A stretch of DNA of 64,000 bases from JAEUHM01 sp964538625 (GCA_964538625.1 CAZIGH010000027.1:3267-67266), one strand, 5' to 3'. Counted from the stretch's first letter, positions 43,849 through 53,934 are shown. Translations and numbers: made by a program. Notes: generated by a model not told the origin, from the sequence alone.

Positions 43849-44686
43849 ACTCGCGGGTGAGGCTGGTGAGGGAGTCTTCGACGCCCATTCTCTCCAGGCT
43901 GCTGGCTCCAACGAAGCCATCGGCAGTGGTTTTACCGAGGATATATTCGACATCTTTGGGGGTATTGATCGGGCCGCCGTGGGTGAGGGTAAACACGTCC
44001 TTTCTCACGCTCTTCGCCGCATCGATGATCTCCTGCGTGCGCTTCACCGTGAAGTCCCAGTCCACCACAGCGTTCACCACACCGATGCTGCCGCCCACAG
44101 TGGTGCCCACATGGGCGATGACGGCATCCGCGCCGTTTTTCGCCATCTCCACCGCCTCCTCCGGAGTGGCCACATAAACGATGCTAAAGAGGTCCATCTT
44201 GGTGGCCAGCCCTACCATCTCAAACTCCTTCTGCACACTCATGCCGGTTTCCTCAAGCACACCACGGAAGTGACCGTCCACAATGGTATGCGTGGGGAAG
44301 TTATTCACGCCAGAGAATCCCATGTTCTTCACTTGCTGAAGCCAGTGCCACATGCGGCGGCGTGGGTCAGTGGCATGAACGCCACAGATGACGGGTATCT
44401 CCTTCACAATAGGAAGCACCTCATATTCACCTATCTCCATGGCGATGGCGTTCGCATCTCCATAAGCCATCAGCCCACAAGTACTGCCATGCCCCATCAT
44501 GCGAAAGCGTCCGCTGTTGTAAATGATGATGAGATCCGCTCCGCCCTTTTCGATGAACTTGGCACTGATGCCAGTGCCAGCGCCAGCGGCGATGATCGGC
44601 TCGCCTTTGGCCAGTGTGGCCTTGAGACGATCTACGACTTCTTGTTTGGTATAGGGGTTGCCAGTTCCAGTCCAGGGGTTGGGCAT
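43829..44686 (-). CDS. Phosphoenolpyruvate hydrolase-family TIM-barrel protein
   Basis: 285 residues. AKGEPIIAAGAGTGISAKFIEKGGADLIIIYNSGRFRMMGHGSTCGLMAYGDAN and HTIVDGHFRGVLEETGMSVQKEFEMV match the TIM-barrel family annotated as PEP hydrolase-like (PF09370). Members from bacteria and fungi occur beside transporters and UPF0261 (Tm-1) proteins. The function is not settled; PEP hydrolysis has only been inferred for the family. Its 3' end overlaps the broken Uma2 gene. Confidence 0.85.
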   Translation of the reverse strand: MPNPWTGTGNPYTKQEVVDRLKATLAKGEPIIAAGAGTGISAKFIEKGGADLIIIYNSGRFRMMGHGSTCGLMAYGDANAIAMEIGEYEVLPIVKEIPVICGVHATDPRRRMWHWLQQVKNMGFSGVNNFPTHTIVDGHFRGVLEETGMSVQKEFEMVGLATKMDLFSIVYVATPEEAVEMAKNGADAVIAHVGTTVGGSIGVVNAVVDWDFTVKRTQEIIDAAKSVRKDVFTLTHGGPINTPKDVEYILGKTTADGFVGASSLERMGVEDSLTSLTREFKAVRR

Positions 44687-44790
44687 GATGTTTGATGGGT
44701 CTGCTGTGGTTGGTAAAGAGGGTCCACCATTGTTTACAGCGGTTTCACTGAAGTTGTTGCTCCAGTTGCATGGCTGCCGGGCACGAGAAA

Positions 44791-45783
44791 CTATCTCAAA
44801 TGCACATCCCTAGGCACCAGGTCCATCGGCTCACCGTGGTCCAAATGCTCAAAGCACACCCGGAAAAAGTCTGTCCGGTTGGTGCTTCTCCTCATGGCGT
44901 GCAGGAACTCTTCCGCACGCGGCAGCCCCAACCCCAGAAAGTTGAGATACTTTTTCAGCTTGTTCACCTGCGCCAGCTCCGACGTGCCTGGTGACGTCAC
45001 CGTCTCATACAGATCGTGAATGTAACCCAATACCTCGCGGCCAGATGGCAGTGTCACCGGACGACCTGCCAGATGATCCCGAATCTGCTCAAAGATCCAC
45101 GGGTTCCGGATGGCTCCGCGCCCGATCATCAGCCCGGCCACTCCCGTTTCCCTCAAGATGCGCCCGGCATCGTGGTGAGAGGCCACATCTCCATTGGCCA
45201 TCACAGGGCACTTCATGGCTGCCGCTGCTTGAGCTATCAAATCGTAACGAACGCCAGGGCGATACATCTGCAACACCGTCCGTCCATGCACCGTGAGCAG
45301 GTCAATGGCGTGCTTCTGAAAAACAGGCAGCAGAGCCTCAAACTCACGCTCGCTGTCAAATCCAATCCGAGTCTTGACAGTGAACGGTATGGAAATGACC
45401 TCCCTCAGCGCACCCAGTATGCGATCCATGCGCTCCGGCTCCCGCAGCAGCCCCCCACCAGCGCATTTTTTATAAACAACGGGCGCCGGGCAACCCAAAT
45501 TCAAGTCAATCCCTGCCACCGGATGCTTCATCAGCTCCCTCGCACTCCGCACCAGTGATGGAATGTCATTCCCTATCATCTGCGCAATCGCAGGTTTGCC
45601 GGTCGGATTATCGTCCAGCGAAGCGAGGATGGGCTTCTCCAGGTGCGAGTCTGGGTGAACCCGAAAATACTCCGTGTAATACAAGTCCGCACCCCCATAG
45701 CACGCCATGAGCCGCCAGAACGCAAGGTCCGTGACGTCCTGCATCGGAGCAAGCGCTAGGAGGGGACGATGAATGGGAAGCAC
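44791..45783 (-). CDS. tRNA-dihydrouridine synthase
   Basis: Reduces uridines in the D-loop of tRNA using FMN and NADPH. 330 residues. LALAPMQDVTDLAFWRL is the FMN-binding start, DLNLGCPAPVVYKKCAGGGLL holds the catalytic cysteine, KTRIGFDSE and TVHGRTVLQMYRPGVRYDLI and MANGDV and GLMIGRGAIRNPWIF are conserved Dus segments. Subfamily (A, B or C) is not assigned with confidence. A 145-bp gap with an AT-rich region separates it from the divergent Ig-domain gene. Confidence 0.94.
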   Translation of the reverse strand: MLPIHRPLLALAPMQDVTDLAFWRLMACYGGADLYYTEYFRVHPDSHLEKPILASLDDNPTGKPAIAQMIGNDIPSLVRSARELMKHPVAGIDLNLGCPAPVVYKKCAGGGLLREPERMDRILGALREVISIPFTVKTRIGFDSEREFEALLPVFQKHAIDLLTVHGRTVLQMYRPGVRYDLIAQAAAAMKCPVMANGDVASHHDAGRILRETGVAGLMIGRGAIRNPWIFEQIRDHLAGRPVTLPSGREVLGYIHDLYETVTSPGTSELAQVNKLKKYLNFLGLGLPRAEEFLHAMRRSTNRTDFFRVCFEHLDHGEPMDLVPRDVHLR

Positions 45784-45867
45784 CAGAACTGATGATCAAA
45801 CGCTCGGCGCTGAGCAAGCCCGGATTGACAACAAAATCCGTAAATCTGATAAATATGCAAATCATTG

Positions 45868-45895
45868 TTGCGAACTTTGTCATTTGTGATAAAAT
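45868..45895 (+). promoter_or_regulatory. Sigma-70-type promoter for the Ig-domain gene
   Basis: TTGCGA (45868-45873), 16 bp, TAAAAT (45890-45895) within an AT-rich stretch. The start codon is 33 bp downstream of the -10 box. Confidence 0.5.
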
Positions 45896-45928
45896 TGAGA
45901 TCGAGCAGTGAAAACCACACCTCAACCC

Positions 45929-47509
45929 ATGAAGCGCTTTCCCTCCATCCTCATCGCATCCATCGCCCTGGCTCAGCTTCAGCTCAGTGCCGTTTCAGCT
46001 GCGGCTTTCCAGCCTGTCATCAGCGTGGATGCCCTGCTGACCTACGATTCCAGCTCCTCGCCCAGCGCCGCCCAGATCTTTCTGCGCGCAGACGGCTACC
46101 CCACGCCTGCCCACTTCCAATGGACAAAGGATGGCCGCCCGCTGGCCAATGGCAATCGGGACATCTACGACACCTCGCTCGTGCCCTTCAGCGCAGCTGG
46201 TTATTATCGCCTCACCGTGGAGGCGGACAAACAACGAGTCACCTCCAAGCCTGTGCCGGTAGGTGTCGTACGAAACGCCACTTTCCACCCTGCACCCATC
46301 CCAGAAGGGCGCGCTTTCAGCTTCAGCCAGAAAGCCAGCGGACCTGAGCTGAAGTATCAATGGTACAAGGACGGCTCTCCCCTCTACGATGACGCTCCAC
46401 GTATCAGAGGCACCCAGTCGCCCACTCTCCGGATCTCGCCCTTGCAGGGAGCAGATGAGGGCAGCTACCACTGCATCGTCACACTCGGCCAACTCTCGCT
46501 CTTCGGTGACAGCTTCATTCTGACCATCGTTCGAAAGCCGGTCATCACCGACGTGAAAGGTCTCATCAACTGGGCCGTTGGCCGCACAGTCGCAGCCCAG
46601 GTCGATGCGCAGAACCATCCCACCCGCTTCGAAGCGCGCGGGCTACCACCGGGCGTCACATTCAATCCGAAGACAGGCTCCTTCGGTGGACGACCCACCT
46701 CCGCAGGAACCTTTCACCTTATGATCCGCGCCAGCAATGCGGCCGGCACCAGCGACTGGATGAAGTTCTACGTGGAGATAGCCCCGTTTCCGAAAGAAGC
46801 CACTGGCACATTCGCCGGCCTTGTGGGCCGCACGGGAGGTCATGATCCTGGCTACGGCGGGGCGTGGAAGTTCACGGTCACCCCCAGTGGCGCCTTCACC
46901 GGCACCGTGGACGTAGGCACCAAGCGCTATCCCTTCTCAGGCCGTCTTGAGAATCCTCTCTCTGGTCTTCCGGAGGCATGGATCCAACTCGCCCAAGGCT
47001 GGCTTGTGATGAATGTGAAAGTGGACCCCATCCAGCAGAGGGCAGACGGCTCTGTCTCACTCAGCGACTTCTCTTTCACCCTGCCGCTTGAAGCCAAAAA
47101 AGTGCTGCCGCTACGCCCCCACGTGACCCCAGTGAACTGGCAGGGTCTCCATTACGTGAAACTCTCTCCTGATGCCTCGGTGCTTGGGAACCCCATTTAC
47201 CCACAGGAGCAGTCCATCGGCCAAGTCACCATCCGCCACAACGGCAGCTACACCTGGGCGGGACGCCTCTCTGACGGTGCAGCCTACACCATGTCCGGTC
47301 AGGTCACCCCGCTGGGAGCCTTCGCCGCACGCACACTGCTCTACGGCACACGCGGCTCCATCCAGGGCTGGCAAGAACTCCTTGAACCAGAGGGCCGCAT
47401 CTCGGGCTTCCTCGAGTGGATCAAGTACCACCGAACCGGTGACGCCACCTTCCCCAACGGCTTCCCACTGCACTCACTCGACGTGCGCGAACCCGGGGTC
47501 TCCCCCTGA
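45929..47509 (+). CDS. Secreted immunoglobulin-domain protein
   Basis: 526 residues from the ATG at 45929, giving the signal peptide MKRFPSILIASIALAQLQLSAVSAAA; an upstream GTG at 45908 adds seven residues. Ig-like units: HFQWTKDGRPLANGNRDIYDTSLVPFSAAGYYRLTVE and YQWYKDGSPLYDDAPRIRGTQSPTLRISPLQGADEGSYHCIVT, with the typical tryptophan and YHC or YYR strands. A putative-Ig (He_PIG) segment, LPPGVTFNPKTGSFGGRPTSAGTFHLMIRASNAAG, follows. The second half is beta-rich with GTFAGLVGR repeats seen in verrucomicrobial surface proteins. Probably an exported binding protein. Confidence 0.83.
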   Translation: MKRFPSILIASIALAQLQLSAVSAAAFQPVISVDALLTYDSSSSPSAAQIFLRADGYPTPAHFQWTKDGRPLANGNRDIYDTSLVPFSAAGYYRLTVEADKQRVTSKPVPVGVVRNATFHPAPIPEGRAFSFSQKASGPELKYQWYKDGSPLYDDAPRIRGTQSPTLRISPLQGADEGSYHCIVTLGQLSLFGDSFILTIVRKPVITDVKGLINWAVGRTVAAQVDAQNHPTRFEARGLPPGVTFNPKTGSFGGRPTSAGTFHLMIRASNAAGTSDWMKFYVEIAPFPKEATGTFAGLVGRTGGHDPGYGGAWKFTVTPSGAFTGTVDVGTKRYPFSGRLENPLSGLPEAWIQLAQGWLVMNVKVDPIQQRADGSVSLSDFSFTLPLEAKKVLPLRPHVTPVNWQGLHYVKLSPDASVLGNPIYPQEQSIGQVTIRHNGSYTWAGRLSDGAAYTMSGQVTPLGAFAARTLLYGTRGSIQGWQELLEPEGRISGFLEWIKYHRTGDATFPNGFPLHSLDVREPGVSP

Positions 47510-47515
47510 CACAGG

Positions 47516-48037
47516 TCAGTCCTGCGTCACTTCTGGGTAATGCTGCCGCAGGAAAGCCAAATCTGCGCGGTCCTTCTCGCGGTGAGTGTTCTTCTTCATC
47601 CGCCAAAGCAGACGCGGTGAGGCAAACGGAATCTCGATGTCCTGGACCTTGCGCATCACGATGTCTTTCGACGCCTCTTCGTAGTCGATACCCGAAGCCG
47701 ATTGCATCAAGTCCACCACAATCTCGTCTGCGACACGGACCACGGTGAAACGCGAAACATCACCAGGATCAAGTTGAAGCACGGCTTTGTCCGGGAGCTG
47801 CGCAAGCGCATCGAAGACAAGCACTTCATTCTCTTCACTGGCATCAATGAGAAAATCCACGTCGTGAGTCTCTCGAATATAGCCAGCGCCACGCACCGCG
47901 AAGCCCCCTACCACGACATACTTCGCGTTGCGCAAGTTCAAGTCCCTGCATACGGCAAGCAGGTCTTCGACTGAAGGAGGGCGAGATTCAGGCCCGTCAC
48001 CTACTTCTTCCTCGGACCTGTGTTCTTGGTCATCCAT
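47516..48037 (-). CDS. Nucleotidyltransferase-fold protein, AbiEii/MNT-like toxin candidate
   Basis: 173 residues. YVVVGGFAVRGAGYIRETHDVDFLID holds the GG motif and the D-x-D metal pair (D59, D61) of the nucleotidyltransferase fold; IVVDLMQ holds a likely third aspartate near 109. PRLLWRMKKNTHREKDRADLAFLRQHYP near the C-terminus is typical of AbiEii-like and MNT-like proteins. It starts inside the end of a small upstream gene (37-bp overlap), the arrangement of a toxin-antitoxin or HEPN/MNT-like pair. I infer a toxin that modifies nucleic acid or protein by nucleotidylation. The partner is not a known HEPN protein. Confidence 0.75.
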   Translation of the reverse strand: MDDQEHRSEEEVGDGPESRPPSVEDLLAVCRDLNLRNAKYVVVGGFAVRGAGYIRETHDVDFLIDASEENEVLVFDALAQLPDKAVLQLDPGDVSRFTVVRVADEIVVDLMQSASGIDYEEASKDIVMRKVQDIEIPFASPRLLWRMKKNTHREKDRADLAFLRQHYPEVTQD

Positions 48038-48228
48038 AGGTCGGCTTCCTCATGGCTTGCGAACCGATAGACCCCCCTTTTCGGCATCCGTGACGGCAGC
48101 GAACTCATCCAGGCCAAAACTCCCGCTCGATTGCTATGGGCCACACTCAACGGATCGACAGGAGGCTTGCGTCTCCCCACCGTCCTCCCGATGAACTCCT
48201 CCACGTTGATGACCGGTCTTGGATCCAT
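48001..48228 (-). CDS. Small partner of the nucleotidyltransferase protein, putative antitoxin
   Basis: 75 residues (ATG at 48228). No domain recognised. Its C-terminal part contains RGVYRFASHEEADLWMTKNT, a motif I associate with small genes placed before nucleotidyltransferase toxins. Its stop lies 37 bp inside the toxin gene, so the two are translationally coupled. dnaE is divergent, with its start 91 bp away. Confidence 0.65.
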   Translation of the reverse strand: MDPRPVINVEEFIGRTVGRRKPPVDPLSVAHSNRAGVLAWMSSLPSRMPKRGVYRFASHEEADLWMTKNTGPRKK

Positions 48229-48318
48229 GGCTGTAGCCTAGCCTAGAACGACGGCCCGGCAAAGCGGATTCTCCAGGGCCAGACCCGCCAGCACTTGCGA
48301 ACGGGGGTGTGGTTCGGT

Positions 48319-51300
48319 ATGGACGACGGTTCCATGCCAGACTCCTTCGTCCATCTTCATCTTCACACCGAATACTCGCTCCTCGACGGCGCGGTGCGTA
48401 TTCCAAAGCTCATGAAGCGGGCCAAGGAACTCGGCATGCCCGCAGTGGCCATGACGGACCACGGCAATCTCTTCGGAGCCATTGAGTTTTACAAAGAGGC
48501 CCAAAAAAACGGTGTCAAAGGCATCATCGGTTGCGAGGCCTACCTGGCCCCCGGCTCCATGTATGAGAAGAAGGAAGTCACCGGTCGCAAACGCAGCAGC
48601 CACCTTACCCTGCTTGCCGCCACCAACGAAGGCTACGAGAACCTCTCCAAGCTCATCACCAAGGGCCACCTTGAGGGTATGTATTACAAGCCCCGCATCG
48701 ACAAAGAGGCGCTGGCCGCCCATGCAAAGGGATTGATCTGCCTCAGCGGCTGCATTAGCGGAGAGATCAACGAACTCATCCTCTCCGATCGCGCGGACGA
48801 AGCCCGGAAGAGCTTAGGACAGTTCGTGGACATTTTTGGAAAGGAAAACTTCTACCTCGAACTCCATGACCACGGCATGGCCCAGCAGGCACAGTGCCGC
48901 GCACAGCTCATCGCCTGGGGAAAAGAGTTCGGCCTGAAGACCGTCGCCGCCAATGACGTCCACTTCCTCGATCGCTCCGATCACGAGTCGCACGATGTCA
49001 TGATCTGTATCGGCACGAACAACCTCGTCGTGGAGCAGAACCGCCTCACCTACTCACCTGAAGTCTATTTCAAGACGGCGGAAGAAATGCGCGCGCTTTT
49101 CCGCGACGTGCCGGGTGCCTGCGACACCACCTTGGAAATTGCAGAAAAGTGCAACGTCTCCATCCACCTCGACGCCACCTCCATCGAGCGCTACCCCCTC
49201 TATGATCCGCCAGACGGATCCCGCCGTGAGGACTACCTGCTCCACCTCTGTGAGGAGGGGCTAGTCCGGCGCTACGGCAGAGACCGCGCACTCAACGATG
49301 CAACCCTCCGTCACCGTCTGGACCGGGAGCTTAAACTGCTGAACGAAAAGAACTTCACCAGCTACTTCCTCATCGTCTGGGACTTCATCAACTGGGCGAA
49401 GGAACACGGCATCCCCGTGGGTCCCGGACGTGGTTCCGCTGCAGGCTCGCTCGTAGCCTACGTCCTCGGCATCACAGACATTGACCCCCTTCGCTTCGAA
49501 CTCGTGTTTGAGCGATTCCTCAACCCAGAGCGCGTAAGCCCGCCCGACATCGACATCGACTTCTGCCAGACTCGACGCCCCGAGGTCATTGATTACGTCA
49601 GGCAGAAGTATGGCGAACTCGTCGTCAGCCACATCATCACCTTCGGCACCATGGGTGCCAAGTCCGTCGTAAGGGACGTAGGCCGCGTGCTCGGAATGAG
49701 TTACGGAGATACGGACCGCATCGCCAAACTCATTCCCACGGAGCTAGACATGACTCTGAAGAAGGCCGTGGAGATGAATCCCGAACTCCAGCAGCTCGTG
49801 GAGACCGACGGCGGCGTGGCTGACCTCTGGCGCCACGCCACCTTCCTGGAGGGCCTCACCCGCAACACCGGCATCCACGCCGCAGGCATCGTCATCGGAG
49901 CCAGACAGCTGGATGAGTTCATTCCCCTCACACGCGGAAACGAAGACGAAGTGGTGACCCAGTTCGAAATGAAGCCTCTCACCGATCTGGGGATGCTCAA
50001 GATGGACTTTCTGGGTCTCAAAACACTTAGCGTCATCCGTGAAGCCGAGGACTGGATCCGAAAGAGGCAGCCAGACTTCGATGTCTCCGCAGCACCCCTT
50101 GATGACAGGAAGACTTTCGACCTCCTCAAACGTGGCGAAACCGTGGCCGTGTTCCAAATGGAATCCGGCGGTATGGTCAACACCTGCCGTCAGCTGGGTC
50201 CAGACAAGATTGAGGAAATCATAGCCATCCTTGCCCTCTACCGCCCCGGTCCCATGCAGTTCATCCCGGACTACATCAAGCGCAAAAAAGGAGAAGAGCA
50301 GGTAGAGTATCCGCACCCACTGCTGGAAAAGATCGCCAGTGAGACCTACGGCATTCTCGTTTATCAGGAACAGGTGCAGCAGGCCGCCAACGTGCTCGCA
50401 GGCTACACCCTGGGACAGGCCGACATTCTTCGCCGCGCCATGGGTAAAAAGGATGCTCAAGAAATGGCCCAGCAGCGACTCATCTTCGTCGCAGGATGTG
50501 GCTCCACCAACAACATCCCGGAAAAACAGGCTAACGAAATCTTCGACTTGCTGGAGAAGTTCGCCCAATACGGCTTCAACAAATCCCACTCCGCCGCTTA
50601 CGGCATCGTCACCTACCGCACCGCCTACCTCAAGGCGAACTACCCGGTCGAGTTCATGGCCGGCGTGCTCAGCTATGAAGTCAACAACACTGACAAAATA
50701 GCCAACTTCGTCAGCGAGTGCCAGCGCATGGGCATCGACATCCTGCCACCAGACATCAACCGCAGCGCACTCAAATTCTCCCCCGAAAGCCGCCCCGGCG
50801 AACGCGAACCCCACGCCATTCGCTACGGCCTCTCCGCCATCAAAAACGTCGGCGAAGGAGCCATGCAGGCCGCCATAGCGGAACGGGGCTCAGCCGGCCC
50901 CTTCAAAAGCCTCGAGGACTTTGCCGCCCGCCTCGACTCCAAAGTCGTGAACAAACGCATGCTCGAAGCCCTGGTGAAAACCGGAGCCTTTGACTTCACC
51001 GGCGAGACCCGACTCAGCATGTTCAACCGCATGGACCAAGTGCTCGCCAGCGCCGCCTCGGCCCAGAAAGACCGCCGCAGCGGCCAAGCCAGCCTGTTTG
51101 ACTTCGACATGGGGGCAGCGCCAGCCGCCAATAAATCAGGACCGAAATCCGCTCGCAGTAAAACCACCCCAGCCGCAACTCCTCCCGAATGGCCTAAGAT
51201 GGAACTCATCGCCTTCGAAAAGGAACTCCTCGGCTTCTATGTCAGTGGTCATCCGCTCGATGCCTATCGCGGGAACTTCGACAGCACACGCTTCACCAAG

Positions 51301-51888
51301 ATAGCCGCCATCGAGGAAATCACCCAGCGCACCATCATCACCGTAGGTGGATTGATTTCGGTCGCAGACGTTCGTTACTCCAAGAAGGACAACCGCCCCT
51401 TCGCCACCCTCAAGCTCGAAGACTTCACCGGAGCCATCGAGGCCATGTGCTGGAGTGACGACTACGAAAAGTTCAAGGAGCACATCGTCGTCGGCTCAGT
51501 CATCGAAATGCGTGCCACTTGTGACAAAGACCAGCGCACCGAGATGAACAAGCTCACCGTGCGAGACATCAAGCCCCTCAAGCCAAAGAAGGCCTCAGCA
51601 CGTCAGCAGCGAGAAGAAGCCCCACCACCGTCTCCCAGTGAGCCAGCCGCAGCCCCCCGCCTGCCCGAAGCCGCGCCGCAACTCCTGCAACTCACGCTCC
51701 GCTGTTCCCACCATGACGCAGCAGACGTTGCCAAGGTCCGGGACATCCTCCTCAATCATCCCGGCACGGTGCCAGTGCAGATCGACATCGTGCAGCCAGA
51801 CGACAACATCCTCACCTTCGAAGTGGCACCAGAGTACCGCATCTCTCAAACCACAGAACTCATCCGCAAGCTCTCACCCTGGATGTAG
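48319..51888 (+). CDS. dnaE: DNA polymerase III alpha subunit
   Basis: The replicative polymerase catalytic subunit. 1189 residues from the ATG at 48319; an ATG at 48334 is also plausible. The N-terminal PHP domain begins FVHLHLHTEYSLLDGA and includes DHGNLFGAIEFYK. The polymerase core has GPGRGSAAGSLVAYVLGITDIDPL and PDIDIDF with the catalytic aspartates, plus the NTGIHAAGIVIG segment. Finger and thumb segments FNKSHSAAYGIVTYRTAYLKA and the HhH part follow. The tail has an OB-fold (ITVGGLISVADVRYSKKDNRPFATLKLEDFTG). No intein is visible. A clamp-binding motif is likely near QASLFDF. Confidence 0.97.
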   Translation: MDDGSMPDSFVHLHLHTEYSLLDGAVRIPKLMKRAKELGMPAVAMTDHGNLFGAIEFYKEAQKNGVKGIIGCEAYLAPGSMYEKKEVTGRKRSSHLTLLAATNEGYENLSKLITKGHLEGMYYKPRIDKEALAAHAKGLICLSGCISGEINELILSDRADEARKSLGQFVDIFGKENFYLELHDHGMAQQAQCRAQLIAWGKEFGLKTVAANDVHFLDRSDHESHDVMICIGTNNLVVEQNRLTYSPEVYFKTAEEMRALFRDVPGACDTTLEIAEKCNVSIHLDATSIERYPLYDPPDGSRREDYLLHLCEEGLVRRYGRDRALNDATLRHRLDRELKLLNEKNFTSYFLIVWDFINWAKEHGIPVGPGRGSAAGSLVAYVLGITDIDPLRFELVFERFLNPERVSPPDIDIDFCQTRRPEVIDYVRQKYGELVVSHIITFGTMGAKSVVRDVGRVLGMSYGDTDRIAKLIPTELDMTLKKAVEMNPELQQLVETDGGVADLWRHATFLEGLTRNTGIHAAGIVIGARQLDEFIPLTRGNEDEVVTQFEMKPLTDLGMLKMDFLGLKTLSVIREAEDWIRKRQPDFDVSAAPLDDRKTFDLLKRGETVAVFQMESGGMVNTCRQLGPDKIEEIIAILALYRPGPMQFIPDYIKRKKGEEQVEYPHPLLEKIASETYGILVYQEQVQQAANVLAGYTLGQADILRRAMGKKDAQEMAQQRLIFVAGCGSTNNIPEKQANEIFDLLEKFAQYGFNKSHSAAYGIVTYRTAYLKANYPVEFMAGVLSYEVNNTDKIANFVSECQRMGIDILPPDINRSALKFSPESRPGEREPHAIRYGLSAIKNVGEGAMQAAIAERGSAGPFKSLEDFAARLDSKVVNKRMLEALVKTGAFDFTGETRLSMFNRMDQVLASAASAQKDRRSGQASLFDFDMGAAPAANKSGPKSARSKTTPAATPPEWPKMELIAFEKELLGFYVSGHPLDAYRGNFDSTRFTKIAAIEEITQRTIITVGGLISVADVRYSKKDNRPFATLKLEDFTGAIEAMCWSDDYEKFKEHIVVGSVIEMRATCDKDQRTEMNKLTVRDIKPLKPKKASARQQREEAPPPSPSEPAAAPRLPEAAPQLLQLTLRCSHHDAADVAKVRDILLNHPGTVPVQIDIVQPDDNILTFEVAPEYRISQTTELIRKLSPWM

Positions 51889-51893
51889 CGGCC

Positions 51894-53807
51894 TCAGGGC
51901 TGCCCCACCCACCGGAAGAGATGATGCGTAAACTGCTCCTCCTCCTGCCCGTAAACCGTGGCCACACGCTCGAACTCAGCAGGATTCCTCAATCGCGCAA
52001 ACACCCCAGGATGCTCCTTCTCCGCCATCGCGCTGTGGGAAAAGTTCACGAACAGAGGCCTCGCCTCCCTCTTCGCACGCTCGATCGTCTGGTCCAACTG
52101 ATCCGCCGAAGTCAATATGCACGCCGAAGGATCATAGTTGGAAACATTCGACCAGAAAGTAATCAAGATGGGCCTCTCCCCCTCCGTGCCCTTGTAGTGC
52201 GGATACCTGGCACCACGCACGATCTCCACCGGCCTGCGTTCATCTTGCTTCGGATGAGCAGCCCAGTGCACACCGCAAAGCATCTGCGGCAACAAAACGT
52301 AGCCACCCACAGCCAATGCCCCCCCCCGCCCCAAAACCGCTGAGCGGACTCTCATCACCAAAGCATCCCACACGTTGGCCAGCCCATACGCCAGAGGAAA
52401 GATCACACCCGGCACGGCGAAGGTCATATACCAATAGAGAAGAAAGTTGCCCTTACGAGCCATAGCCGCCCACGCGATGACGACGGCCAAAGGAACACTC
52501 ACGGCCAATACCAAGGCCGCACCGCCTCTCTTGATCATCAACCACCAGCCCACCGCCGCCGTGGCCACTCCTCCCAGCACCGCCGGCCACAACCATGGCC
52601 TCACCATCAGCAGTCGCTCCATGCTGAAGTTCACCGGATTCGTCGCATCACCCTCCCACCACCGGCTGCCGAAGAGCAAATGACTCCACACATCACCCCA
52701 CCACAGCGCCCCCATGACACCTCGTATGGATCCGAAGTGCTCCAGCTGGTAAAATATGGGGGGAATCATGCCCAGAAACAACTGCGCTCCCAGCATAGCA
52801 GCAAAGAGCCCAGCCAGCACAGGCCGCAGCACTTGCTGAAACGAATGCACACCCCGCTTCCACAGCACCAGCTGACGCCCCATCAGCACCAGAAACACAG
52901 AAACCAGAAAATACACGCTTCCCAGGAAAGCCCAAGCCGTCAGCAGAACCCCGAACCCAAAGCCCAGCCAGTCCCGCCAGCGACCAGCCGCAAGCGCTTG
53001 GTTGAGAAACCAAAACATCACCGCCACCCCAAGCAGCATCACACCGTACGAGCGAGCCTCTGACTGAAAACGCACCAGCCACGCGTGACTCACCAGCAGC
53101 ACAGCCAGCCACAGCAGCCCCACAGTCCCACGCCAGCGCCACATCAGCGCACCCATGATCCCCACAAAAAACAAACCTGCCAGCAGAGATGGAAGCCTCA
53201 CCGGCATCTCGCTCACCTCATCTCCCGCCGCACCGGTGAAGTGCCGCCAAGCCTCCAGACTGGCTCTCGCCAGCGCCGTAAAAAGCTGGGAGTTGTTCCC
53301 CGCCATGTTTCGCGTCACCGCTTCCACCCAAGGCGTCACGCGGTAGGACGGCTCCTCACCTTGCATCGCTTCATGCTTCCACGCGCCGGAGAAGTAACGG
53401 GCGTAGTTGTGCGCCTCATCATTGTAAAGACTCATGCCCAAGCGCGGCACACGAAGCCACAAAAAAGCCACAAGCAGGAGCCCCAGGCAGACCCATACCC
53501 ATCTCGCAGGGCGCGGCCATTCCCTCGTTCTTTCCATCTCGCGTATCGGCCCCGCTCTCACCCACCACCGTGCACTCCCAGCGAGCAGCACCAGCAGCAC
53601 GAGATTCACTACCGCCGTCCAAAAAAACATCTGCTGAAACGGCTCCAAAAACTTCACCGTTCGCCCCGCCTTTTCACTCAGCGCCACCGCATTCGGCCAA
53701 GTCTTGTACGTGGCCCGGAGAAACACGCCCAGGCAAGCCGCCACGCCCAAAAGTGCGATGATCCAGCGTCGGCGGAGAATCTTGGTTGGTTCGGCTTCGT
53801 CGGTCAT
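51894..53807 (-). CDS. GT39-like membrane glycosyltransferase
   Basis: 637 residues with about 12 hydrophobic helices. Helix 1 (RRWIIALLGVAACLGVFL) is followed by a first extracytoplasmic loop with YNDEAHNYARYFSGAW, a DE motif like the catalytic acidic residues of ArnT/PMT-type (GT39/GT83) lipid-linked sugar transferases. A C-terminal soluble domain (about 530-637) has RPILITFWSNVSNYDPSACILTSADQ. The donor is probably a polyprenyl-phosphate sugar; the acceptor is unknown. Converges with dnaE 6 bp apart. Confidence 0.75.
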   Translation of the reverse strand: MTDEAEPTKILRRRWIIALLGVAACLGVFLRATYKTWPNAVALSEKAGRTVKFLEPFQQMFFWTAVVNLVLLVLLAGSARWWVRAGPIREMERTREWPRPARWVWVCLGLLLVAFLWLRVPRLGMSLYNDEAHNYARYFSGAWKHEAMQGEEPSYRVTPWVEAVTRNMAGNNSQLFTALARASLEAWRHFTGAAGDEVSEMPVRLPSLLAGLFFVGIMGALMWRWRGTVGLLWLAVLLVSHAWLVRFQSEARSYGVMLLGVAVMFWFLNQALAAGRWRDWLGFGFGVLLTAWAFLGSVYFLVSVFLVLMGRQLVLWKRGVHSFQQVLRPVLAGLFAAMLGAQLFLGMIPPIFYQLEHFGSIRGVMGALWWGDVWSHLLFGSRWWEGDATNPVNFSMERLLMVRPWLWPAVLGGVATAAVGWWLMIKRGGAALVLAVSVPLAVVIAWAAMARKGNFLLYWYMTFAVPGVIFPLAYGLANVWDALVMRVRSAVLGRGGALAVGGYVLLPQMLCGVHWAAHPKQDERRPVEIVRGARYPHYKGTEGERPILITFWSNVSNYDPSACILTSADQLDQTIERAKREARPLFVNFSHSAMAEKEHPGVFARLRNPAEFERVATVYGQEEEQFTHHLFRWVGQP

Positions 53808-53934
53808 AGAAACGCCCCGAGCATTTAACAGCGCCGTGACAACCCGCCAACTCCTATCTCGTCAGGAACCAGCCCGATTTGAAGGCATCCACTTTTTTGC
53901 TTGTCGCAGCGCCCCTTCCGCGTCTCCCTACCTC

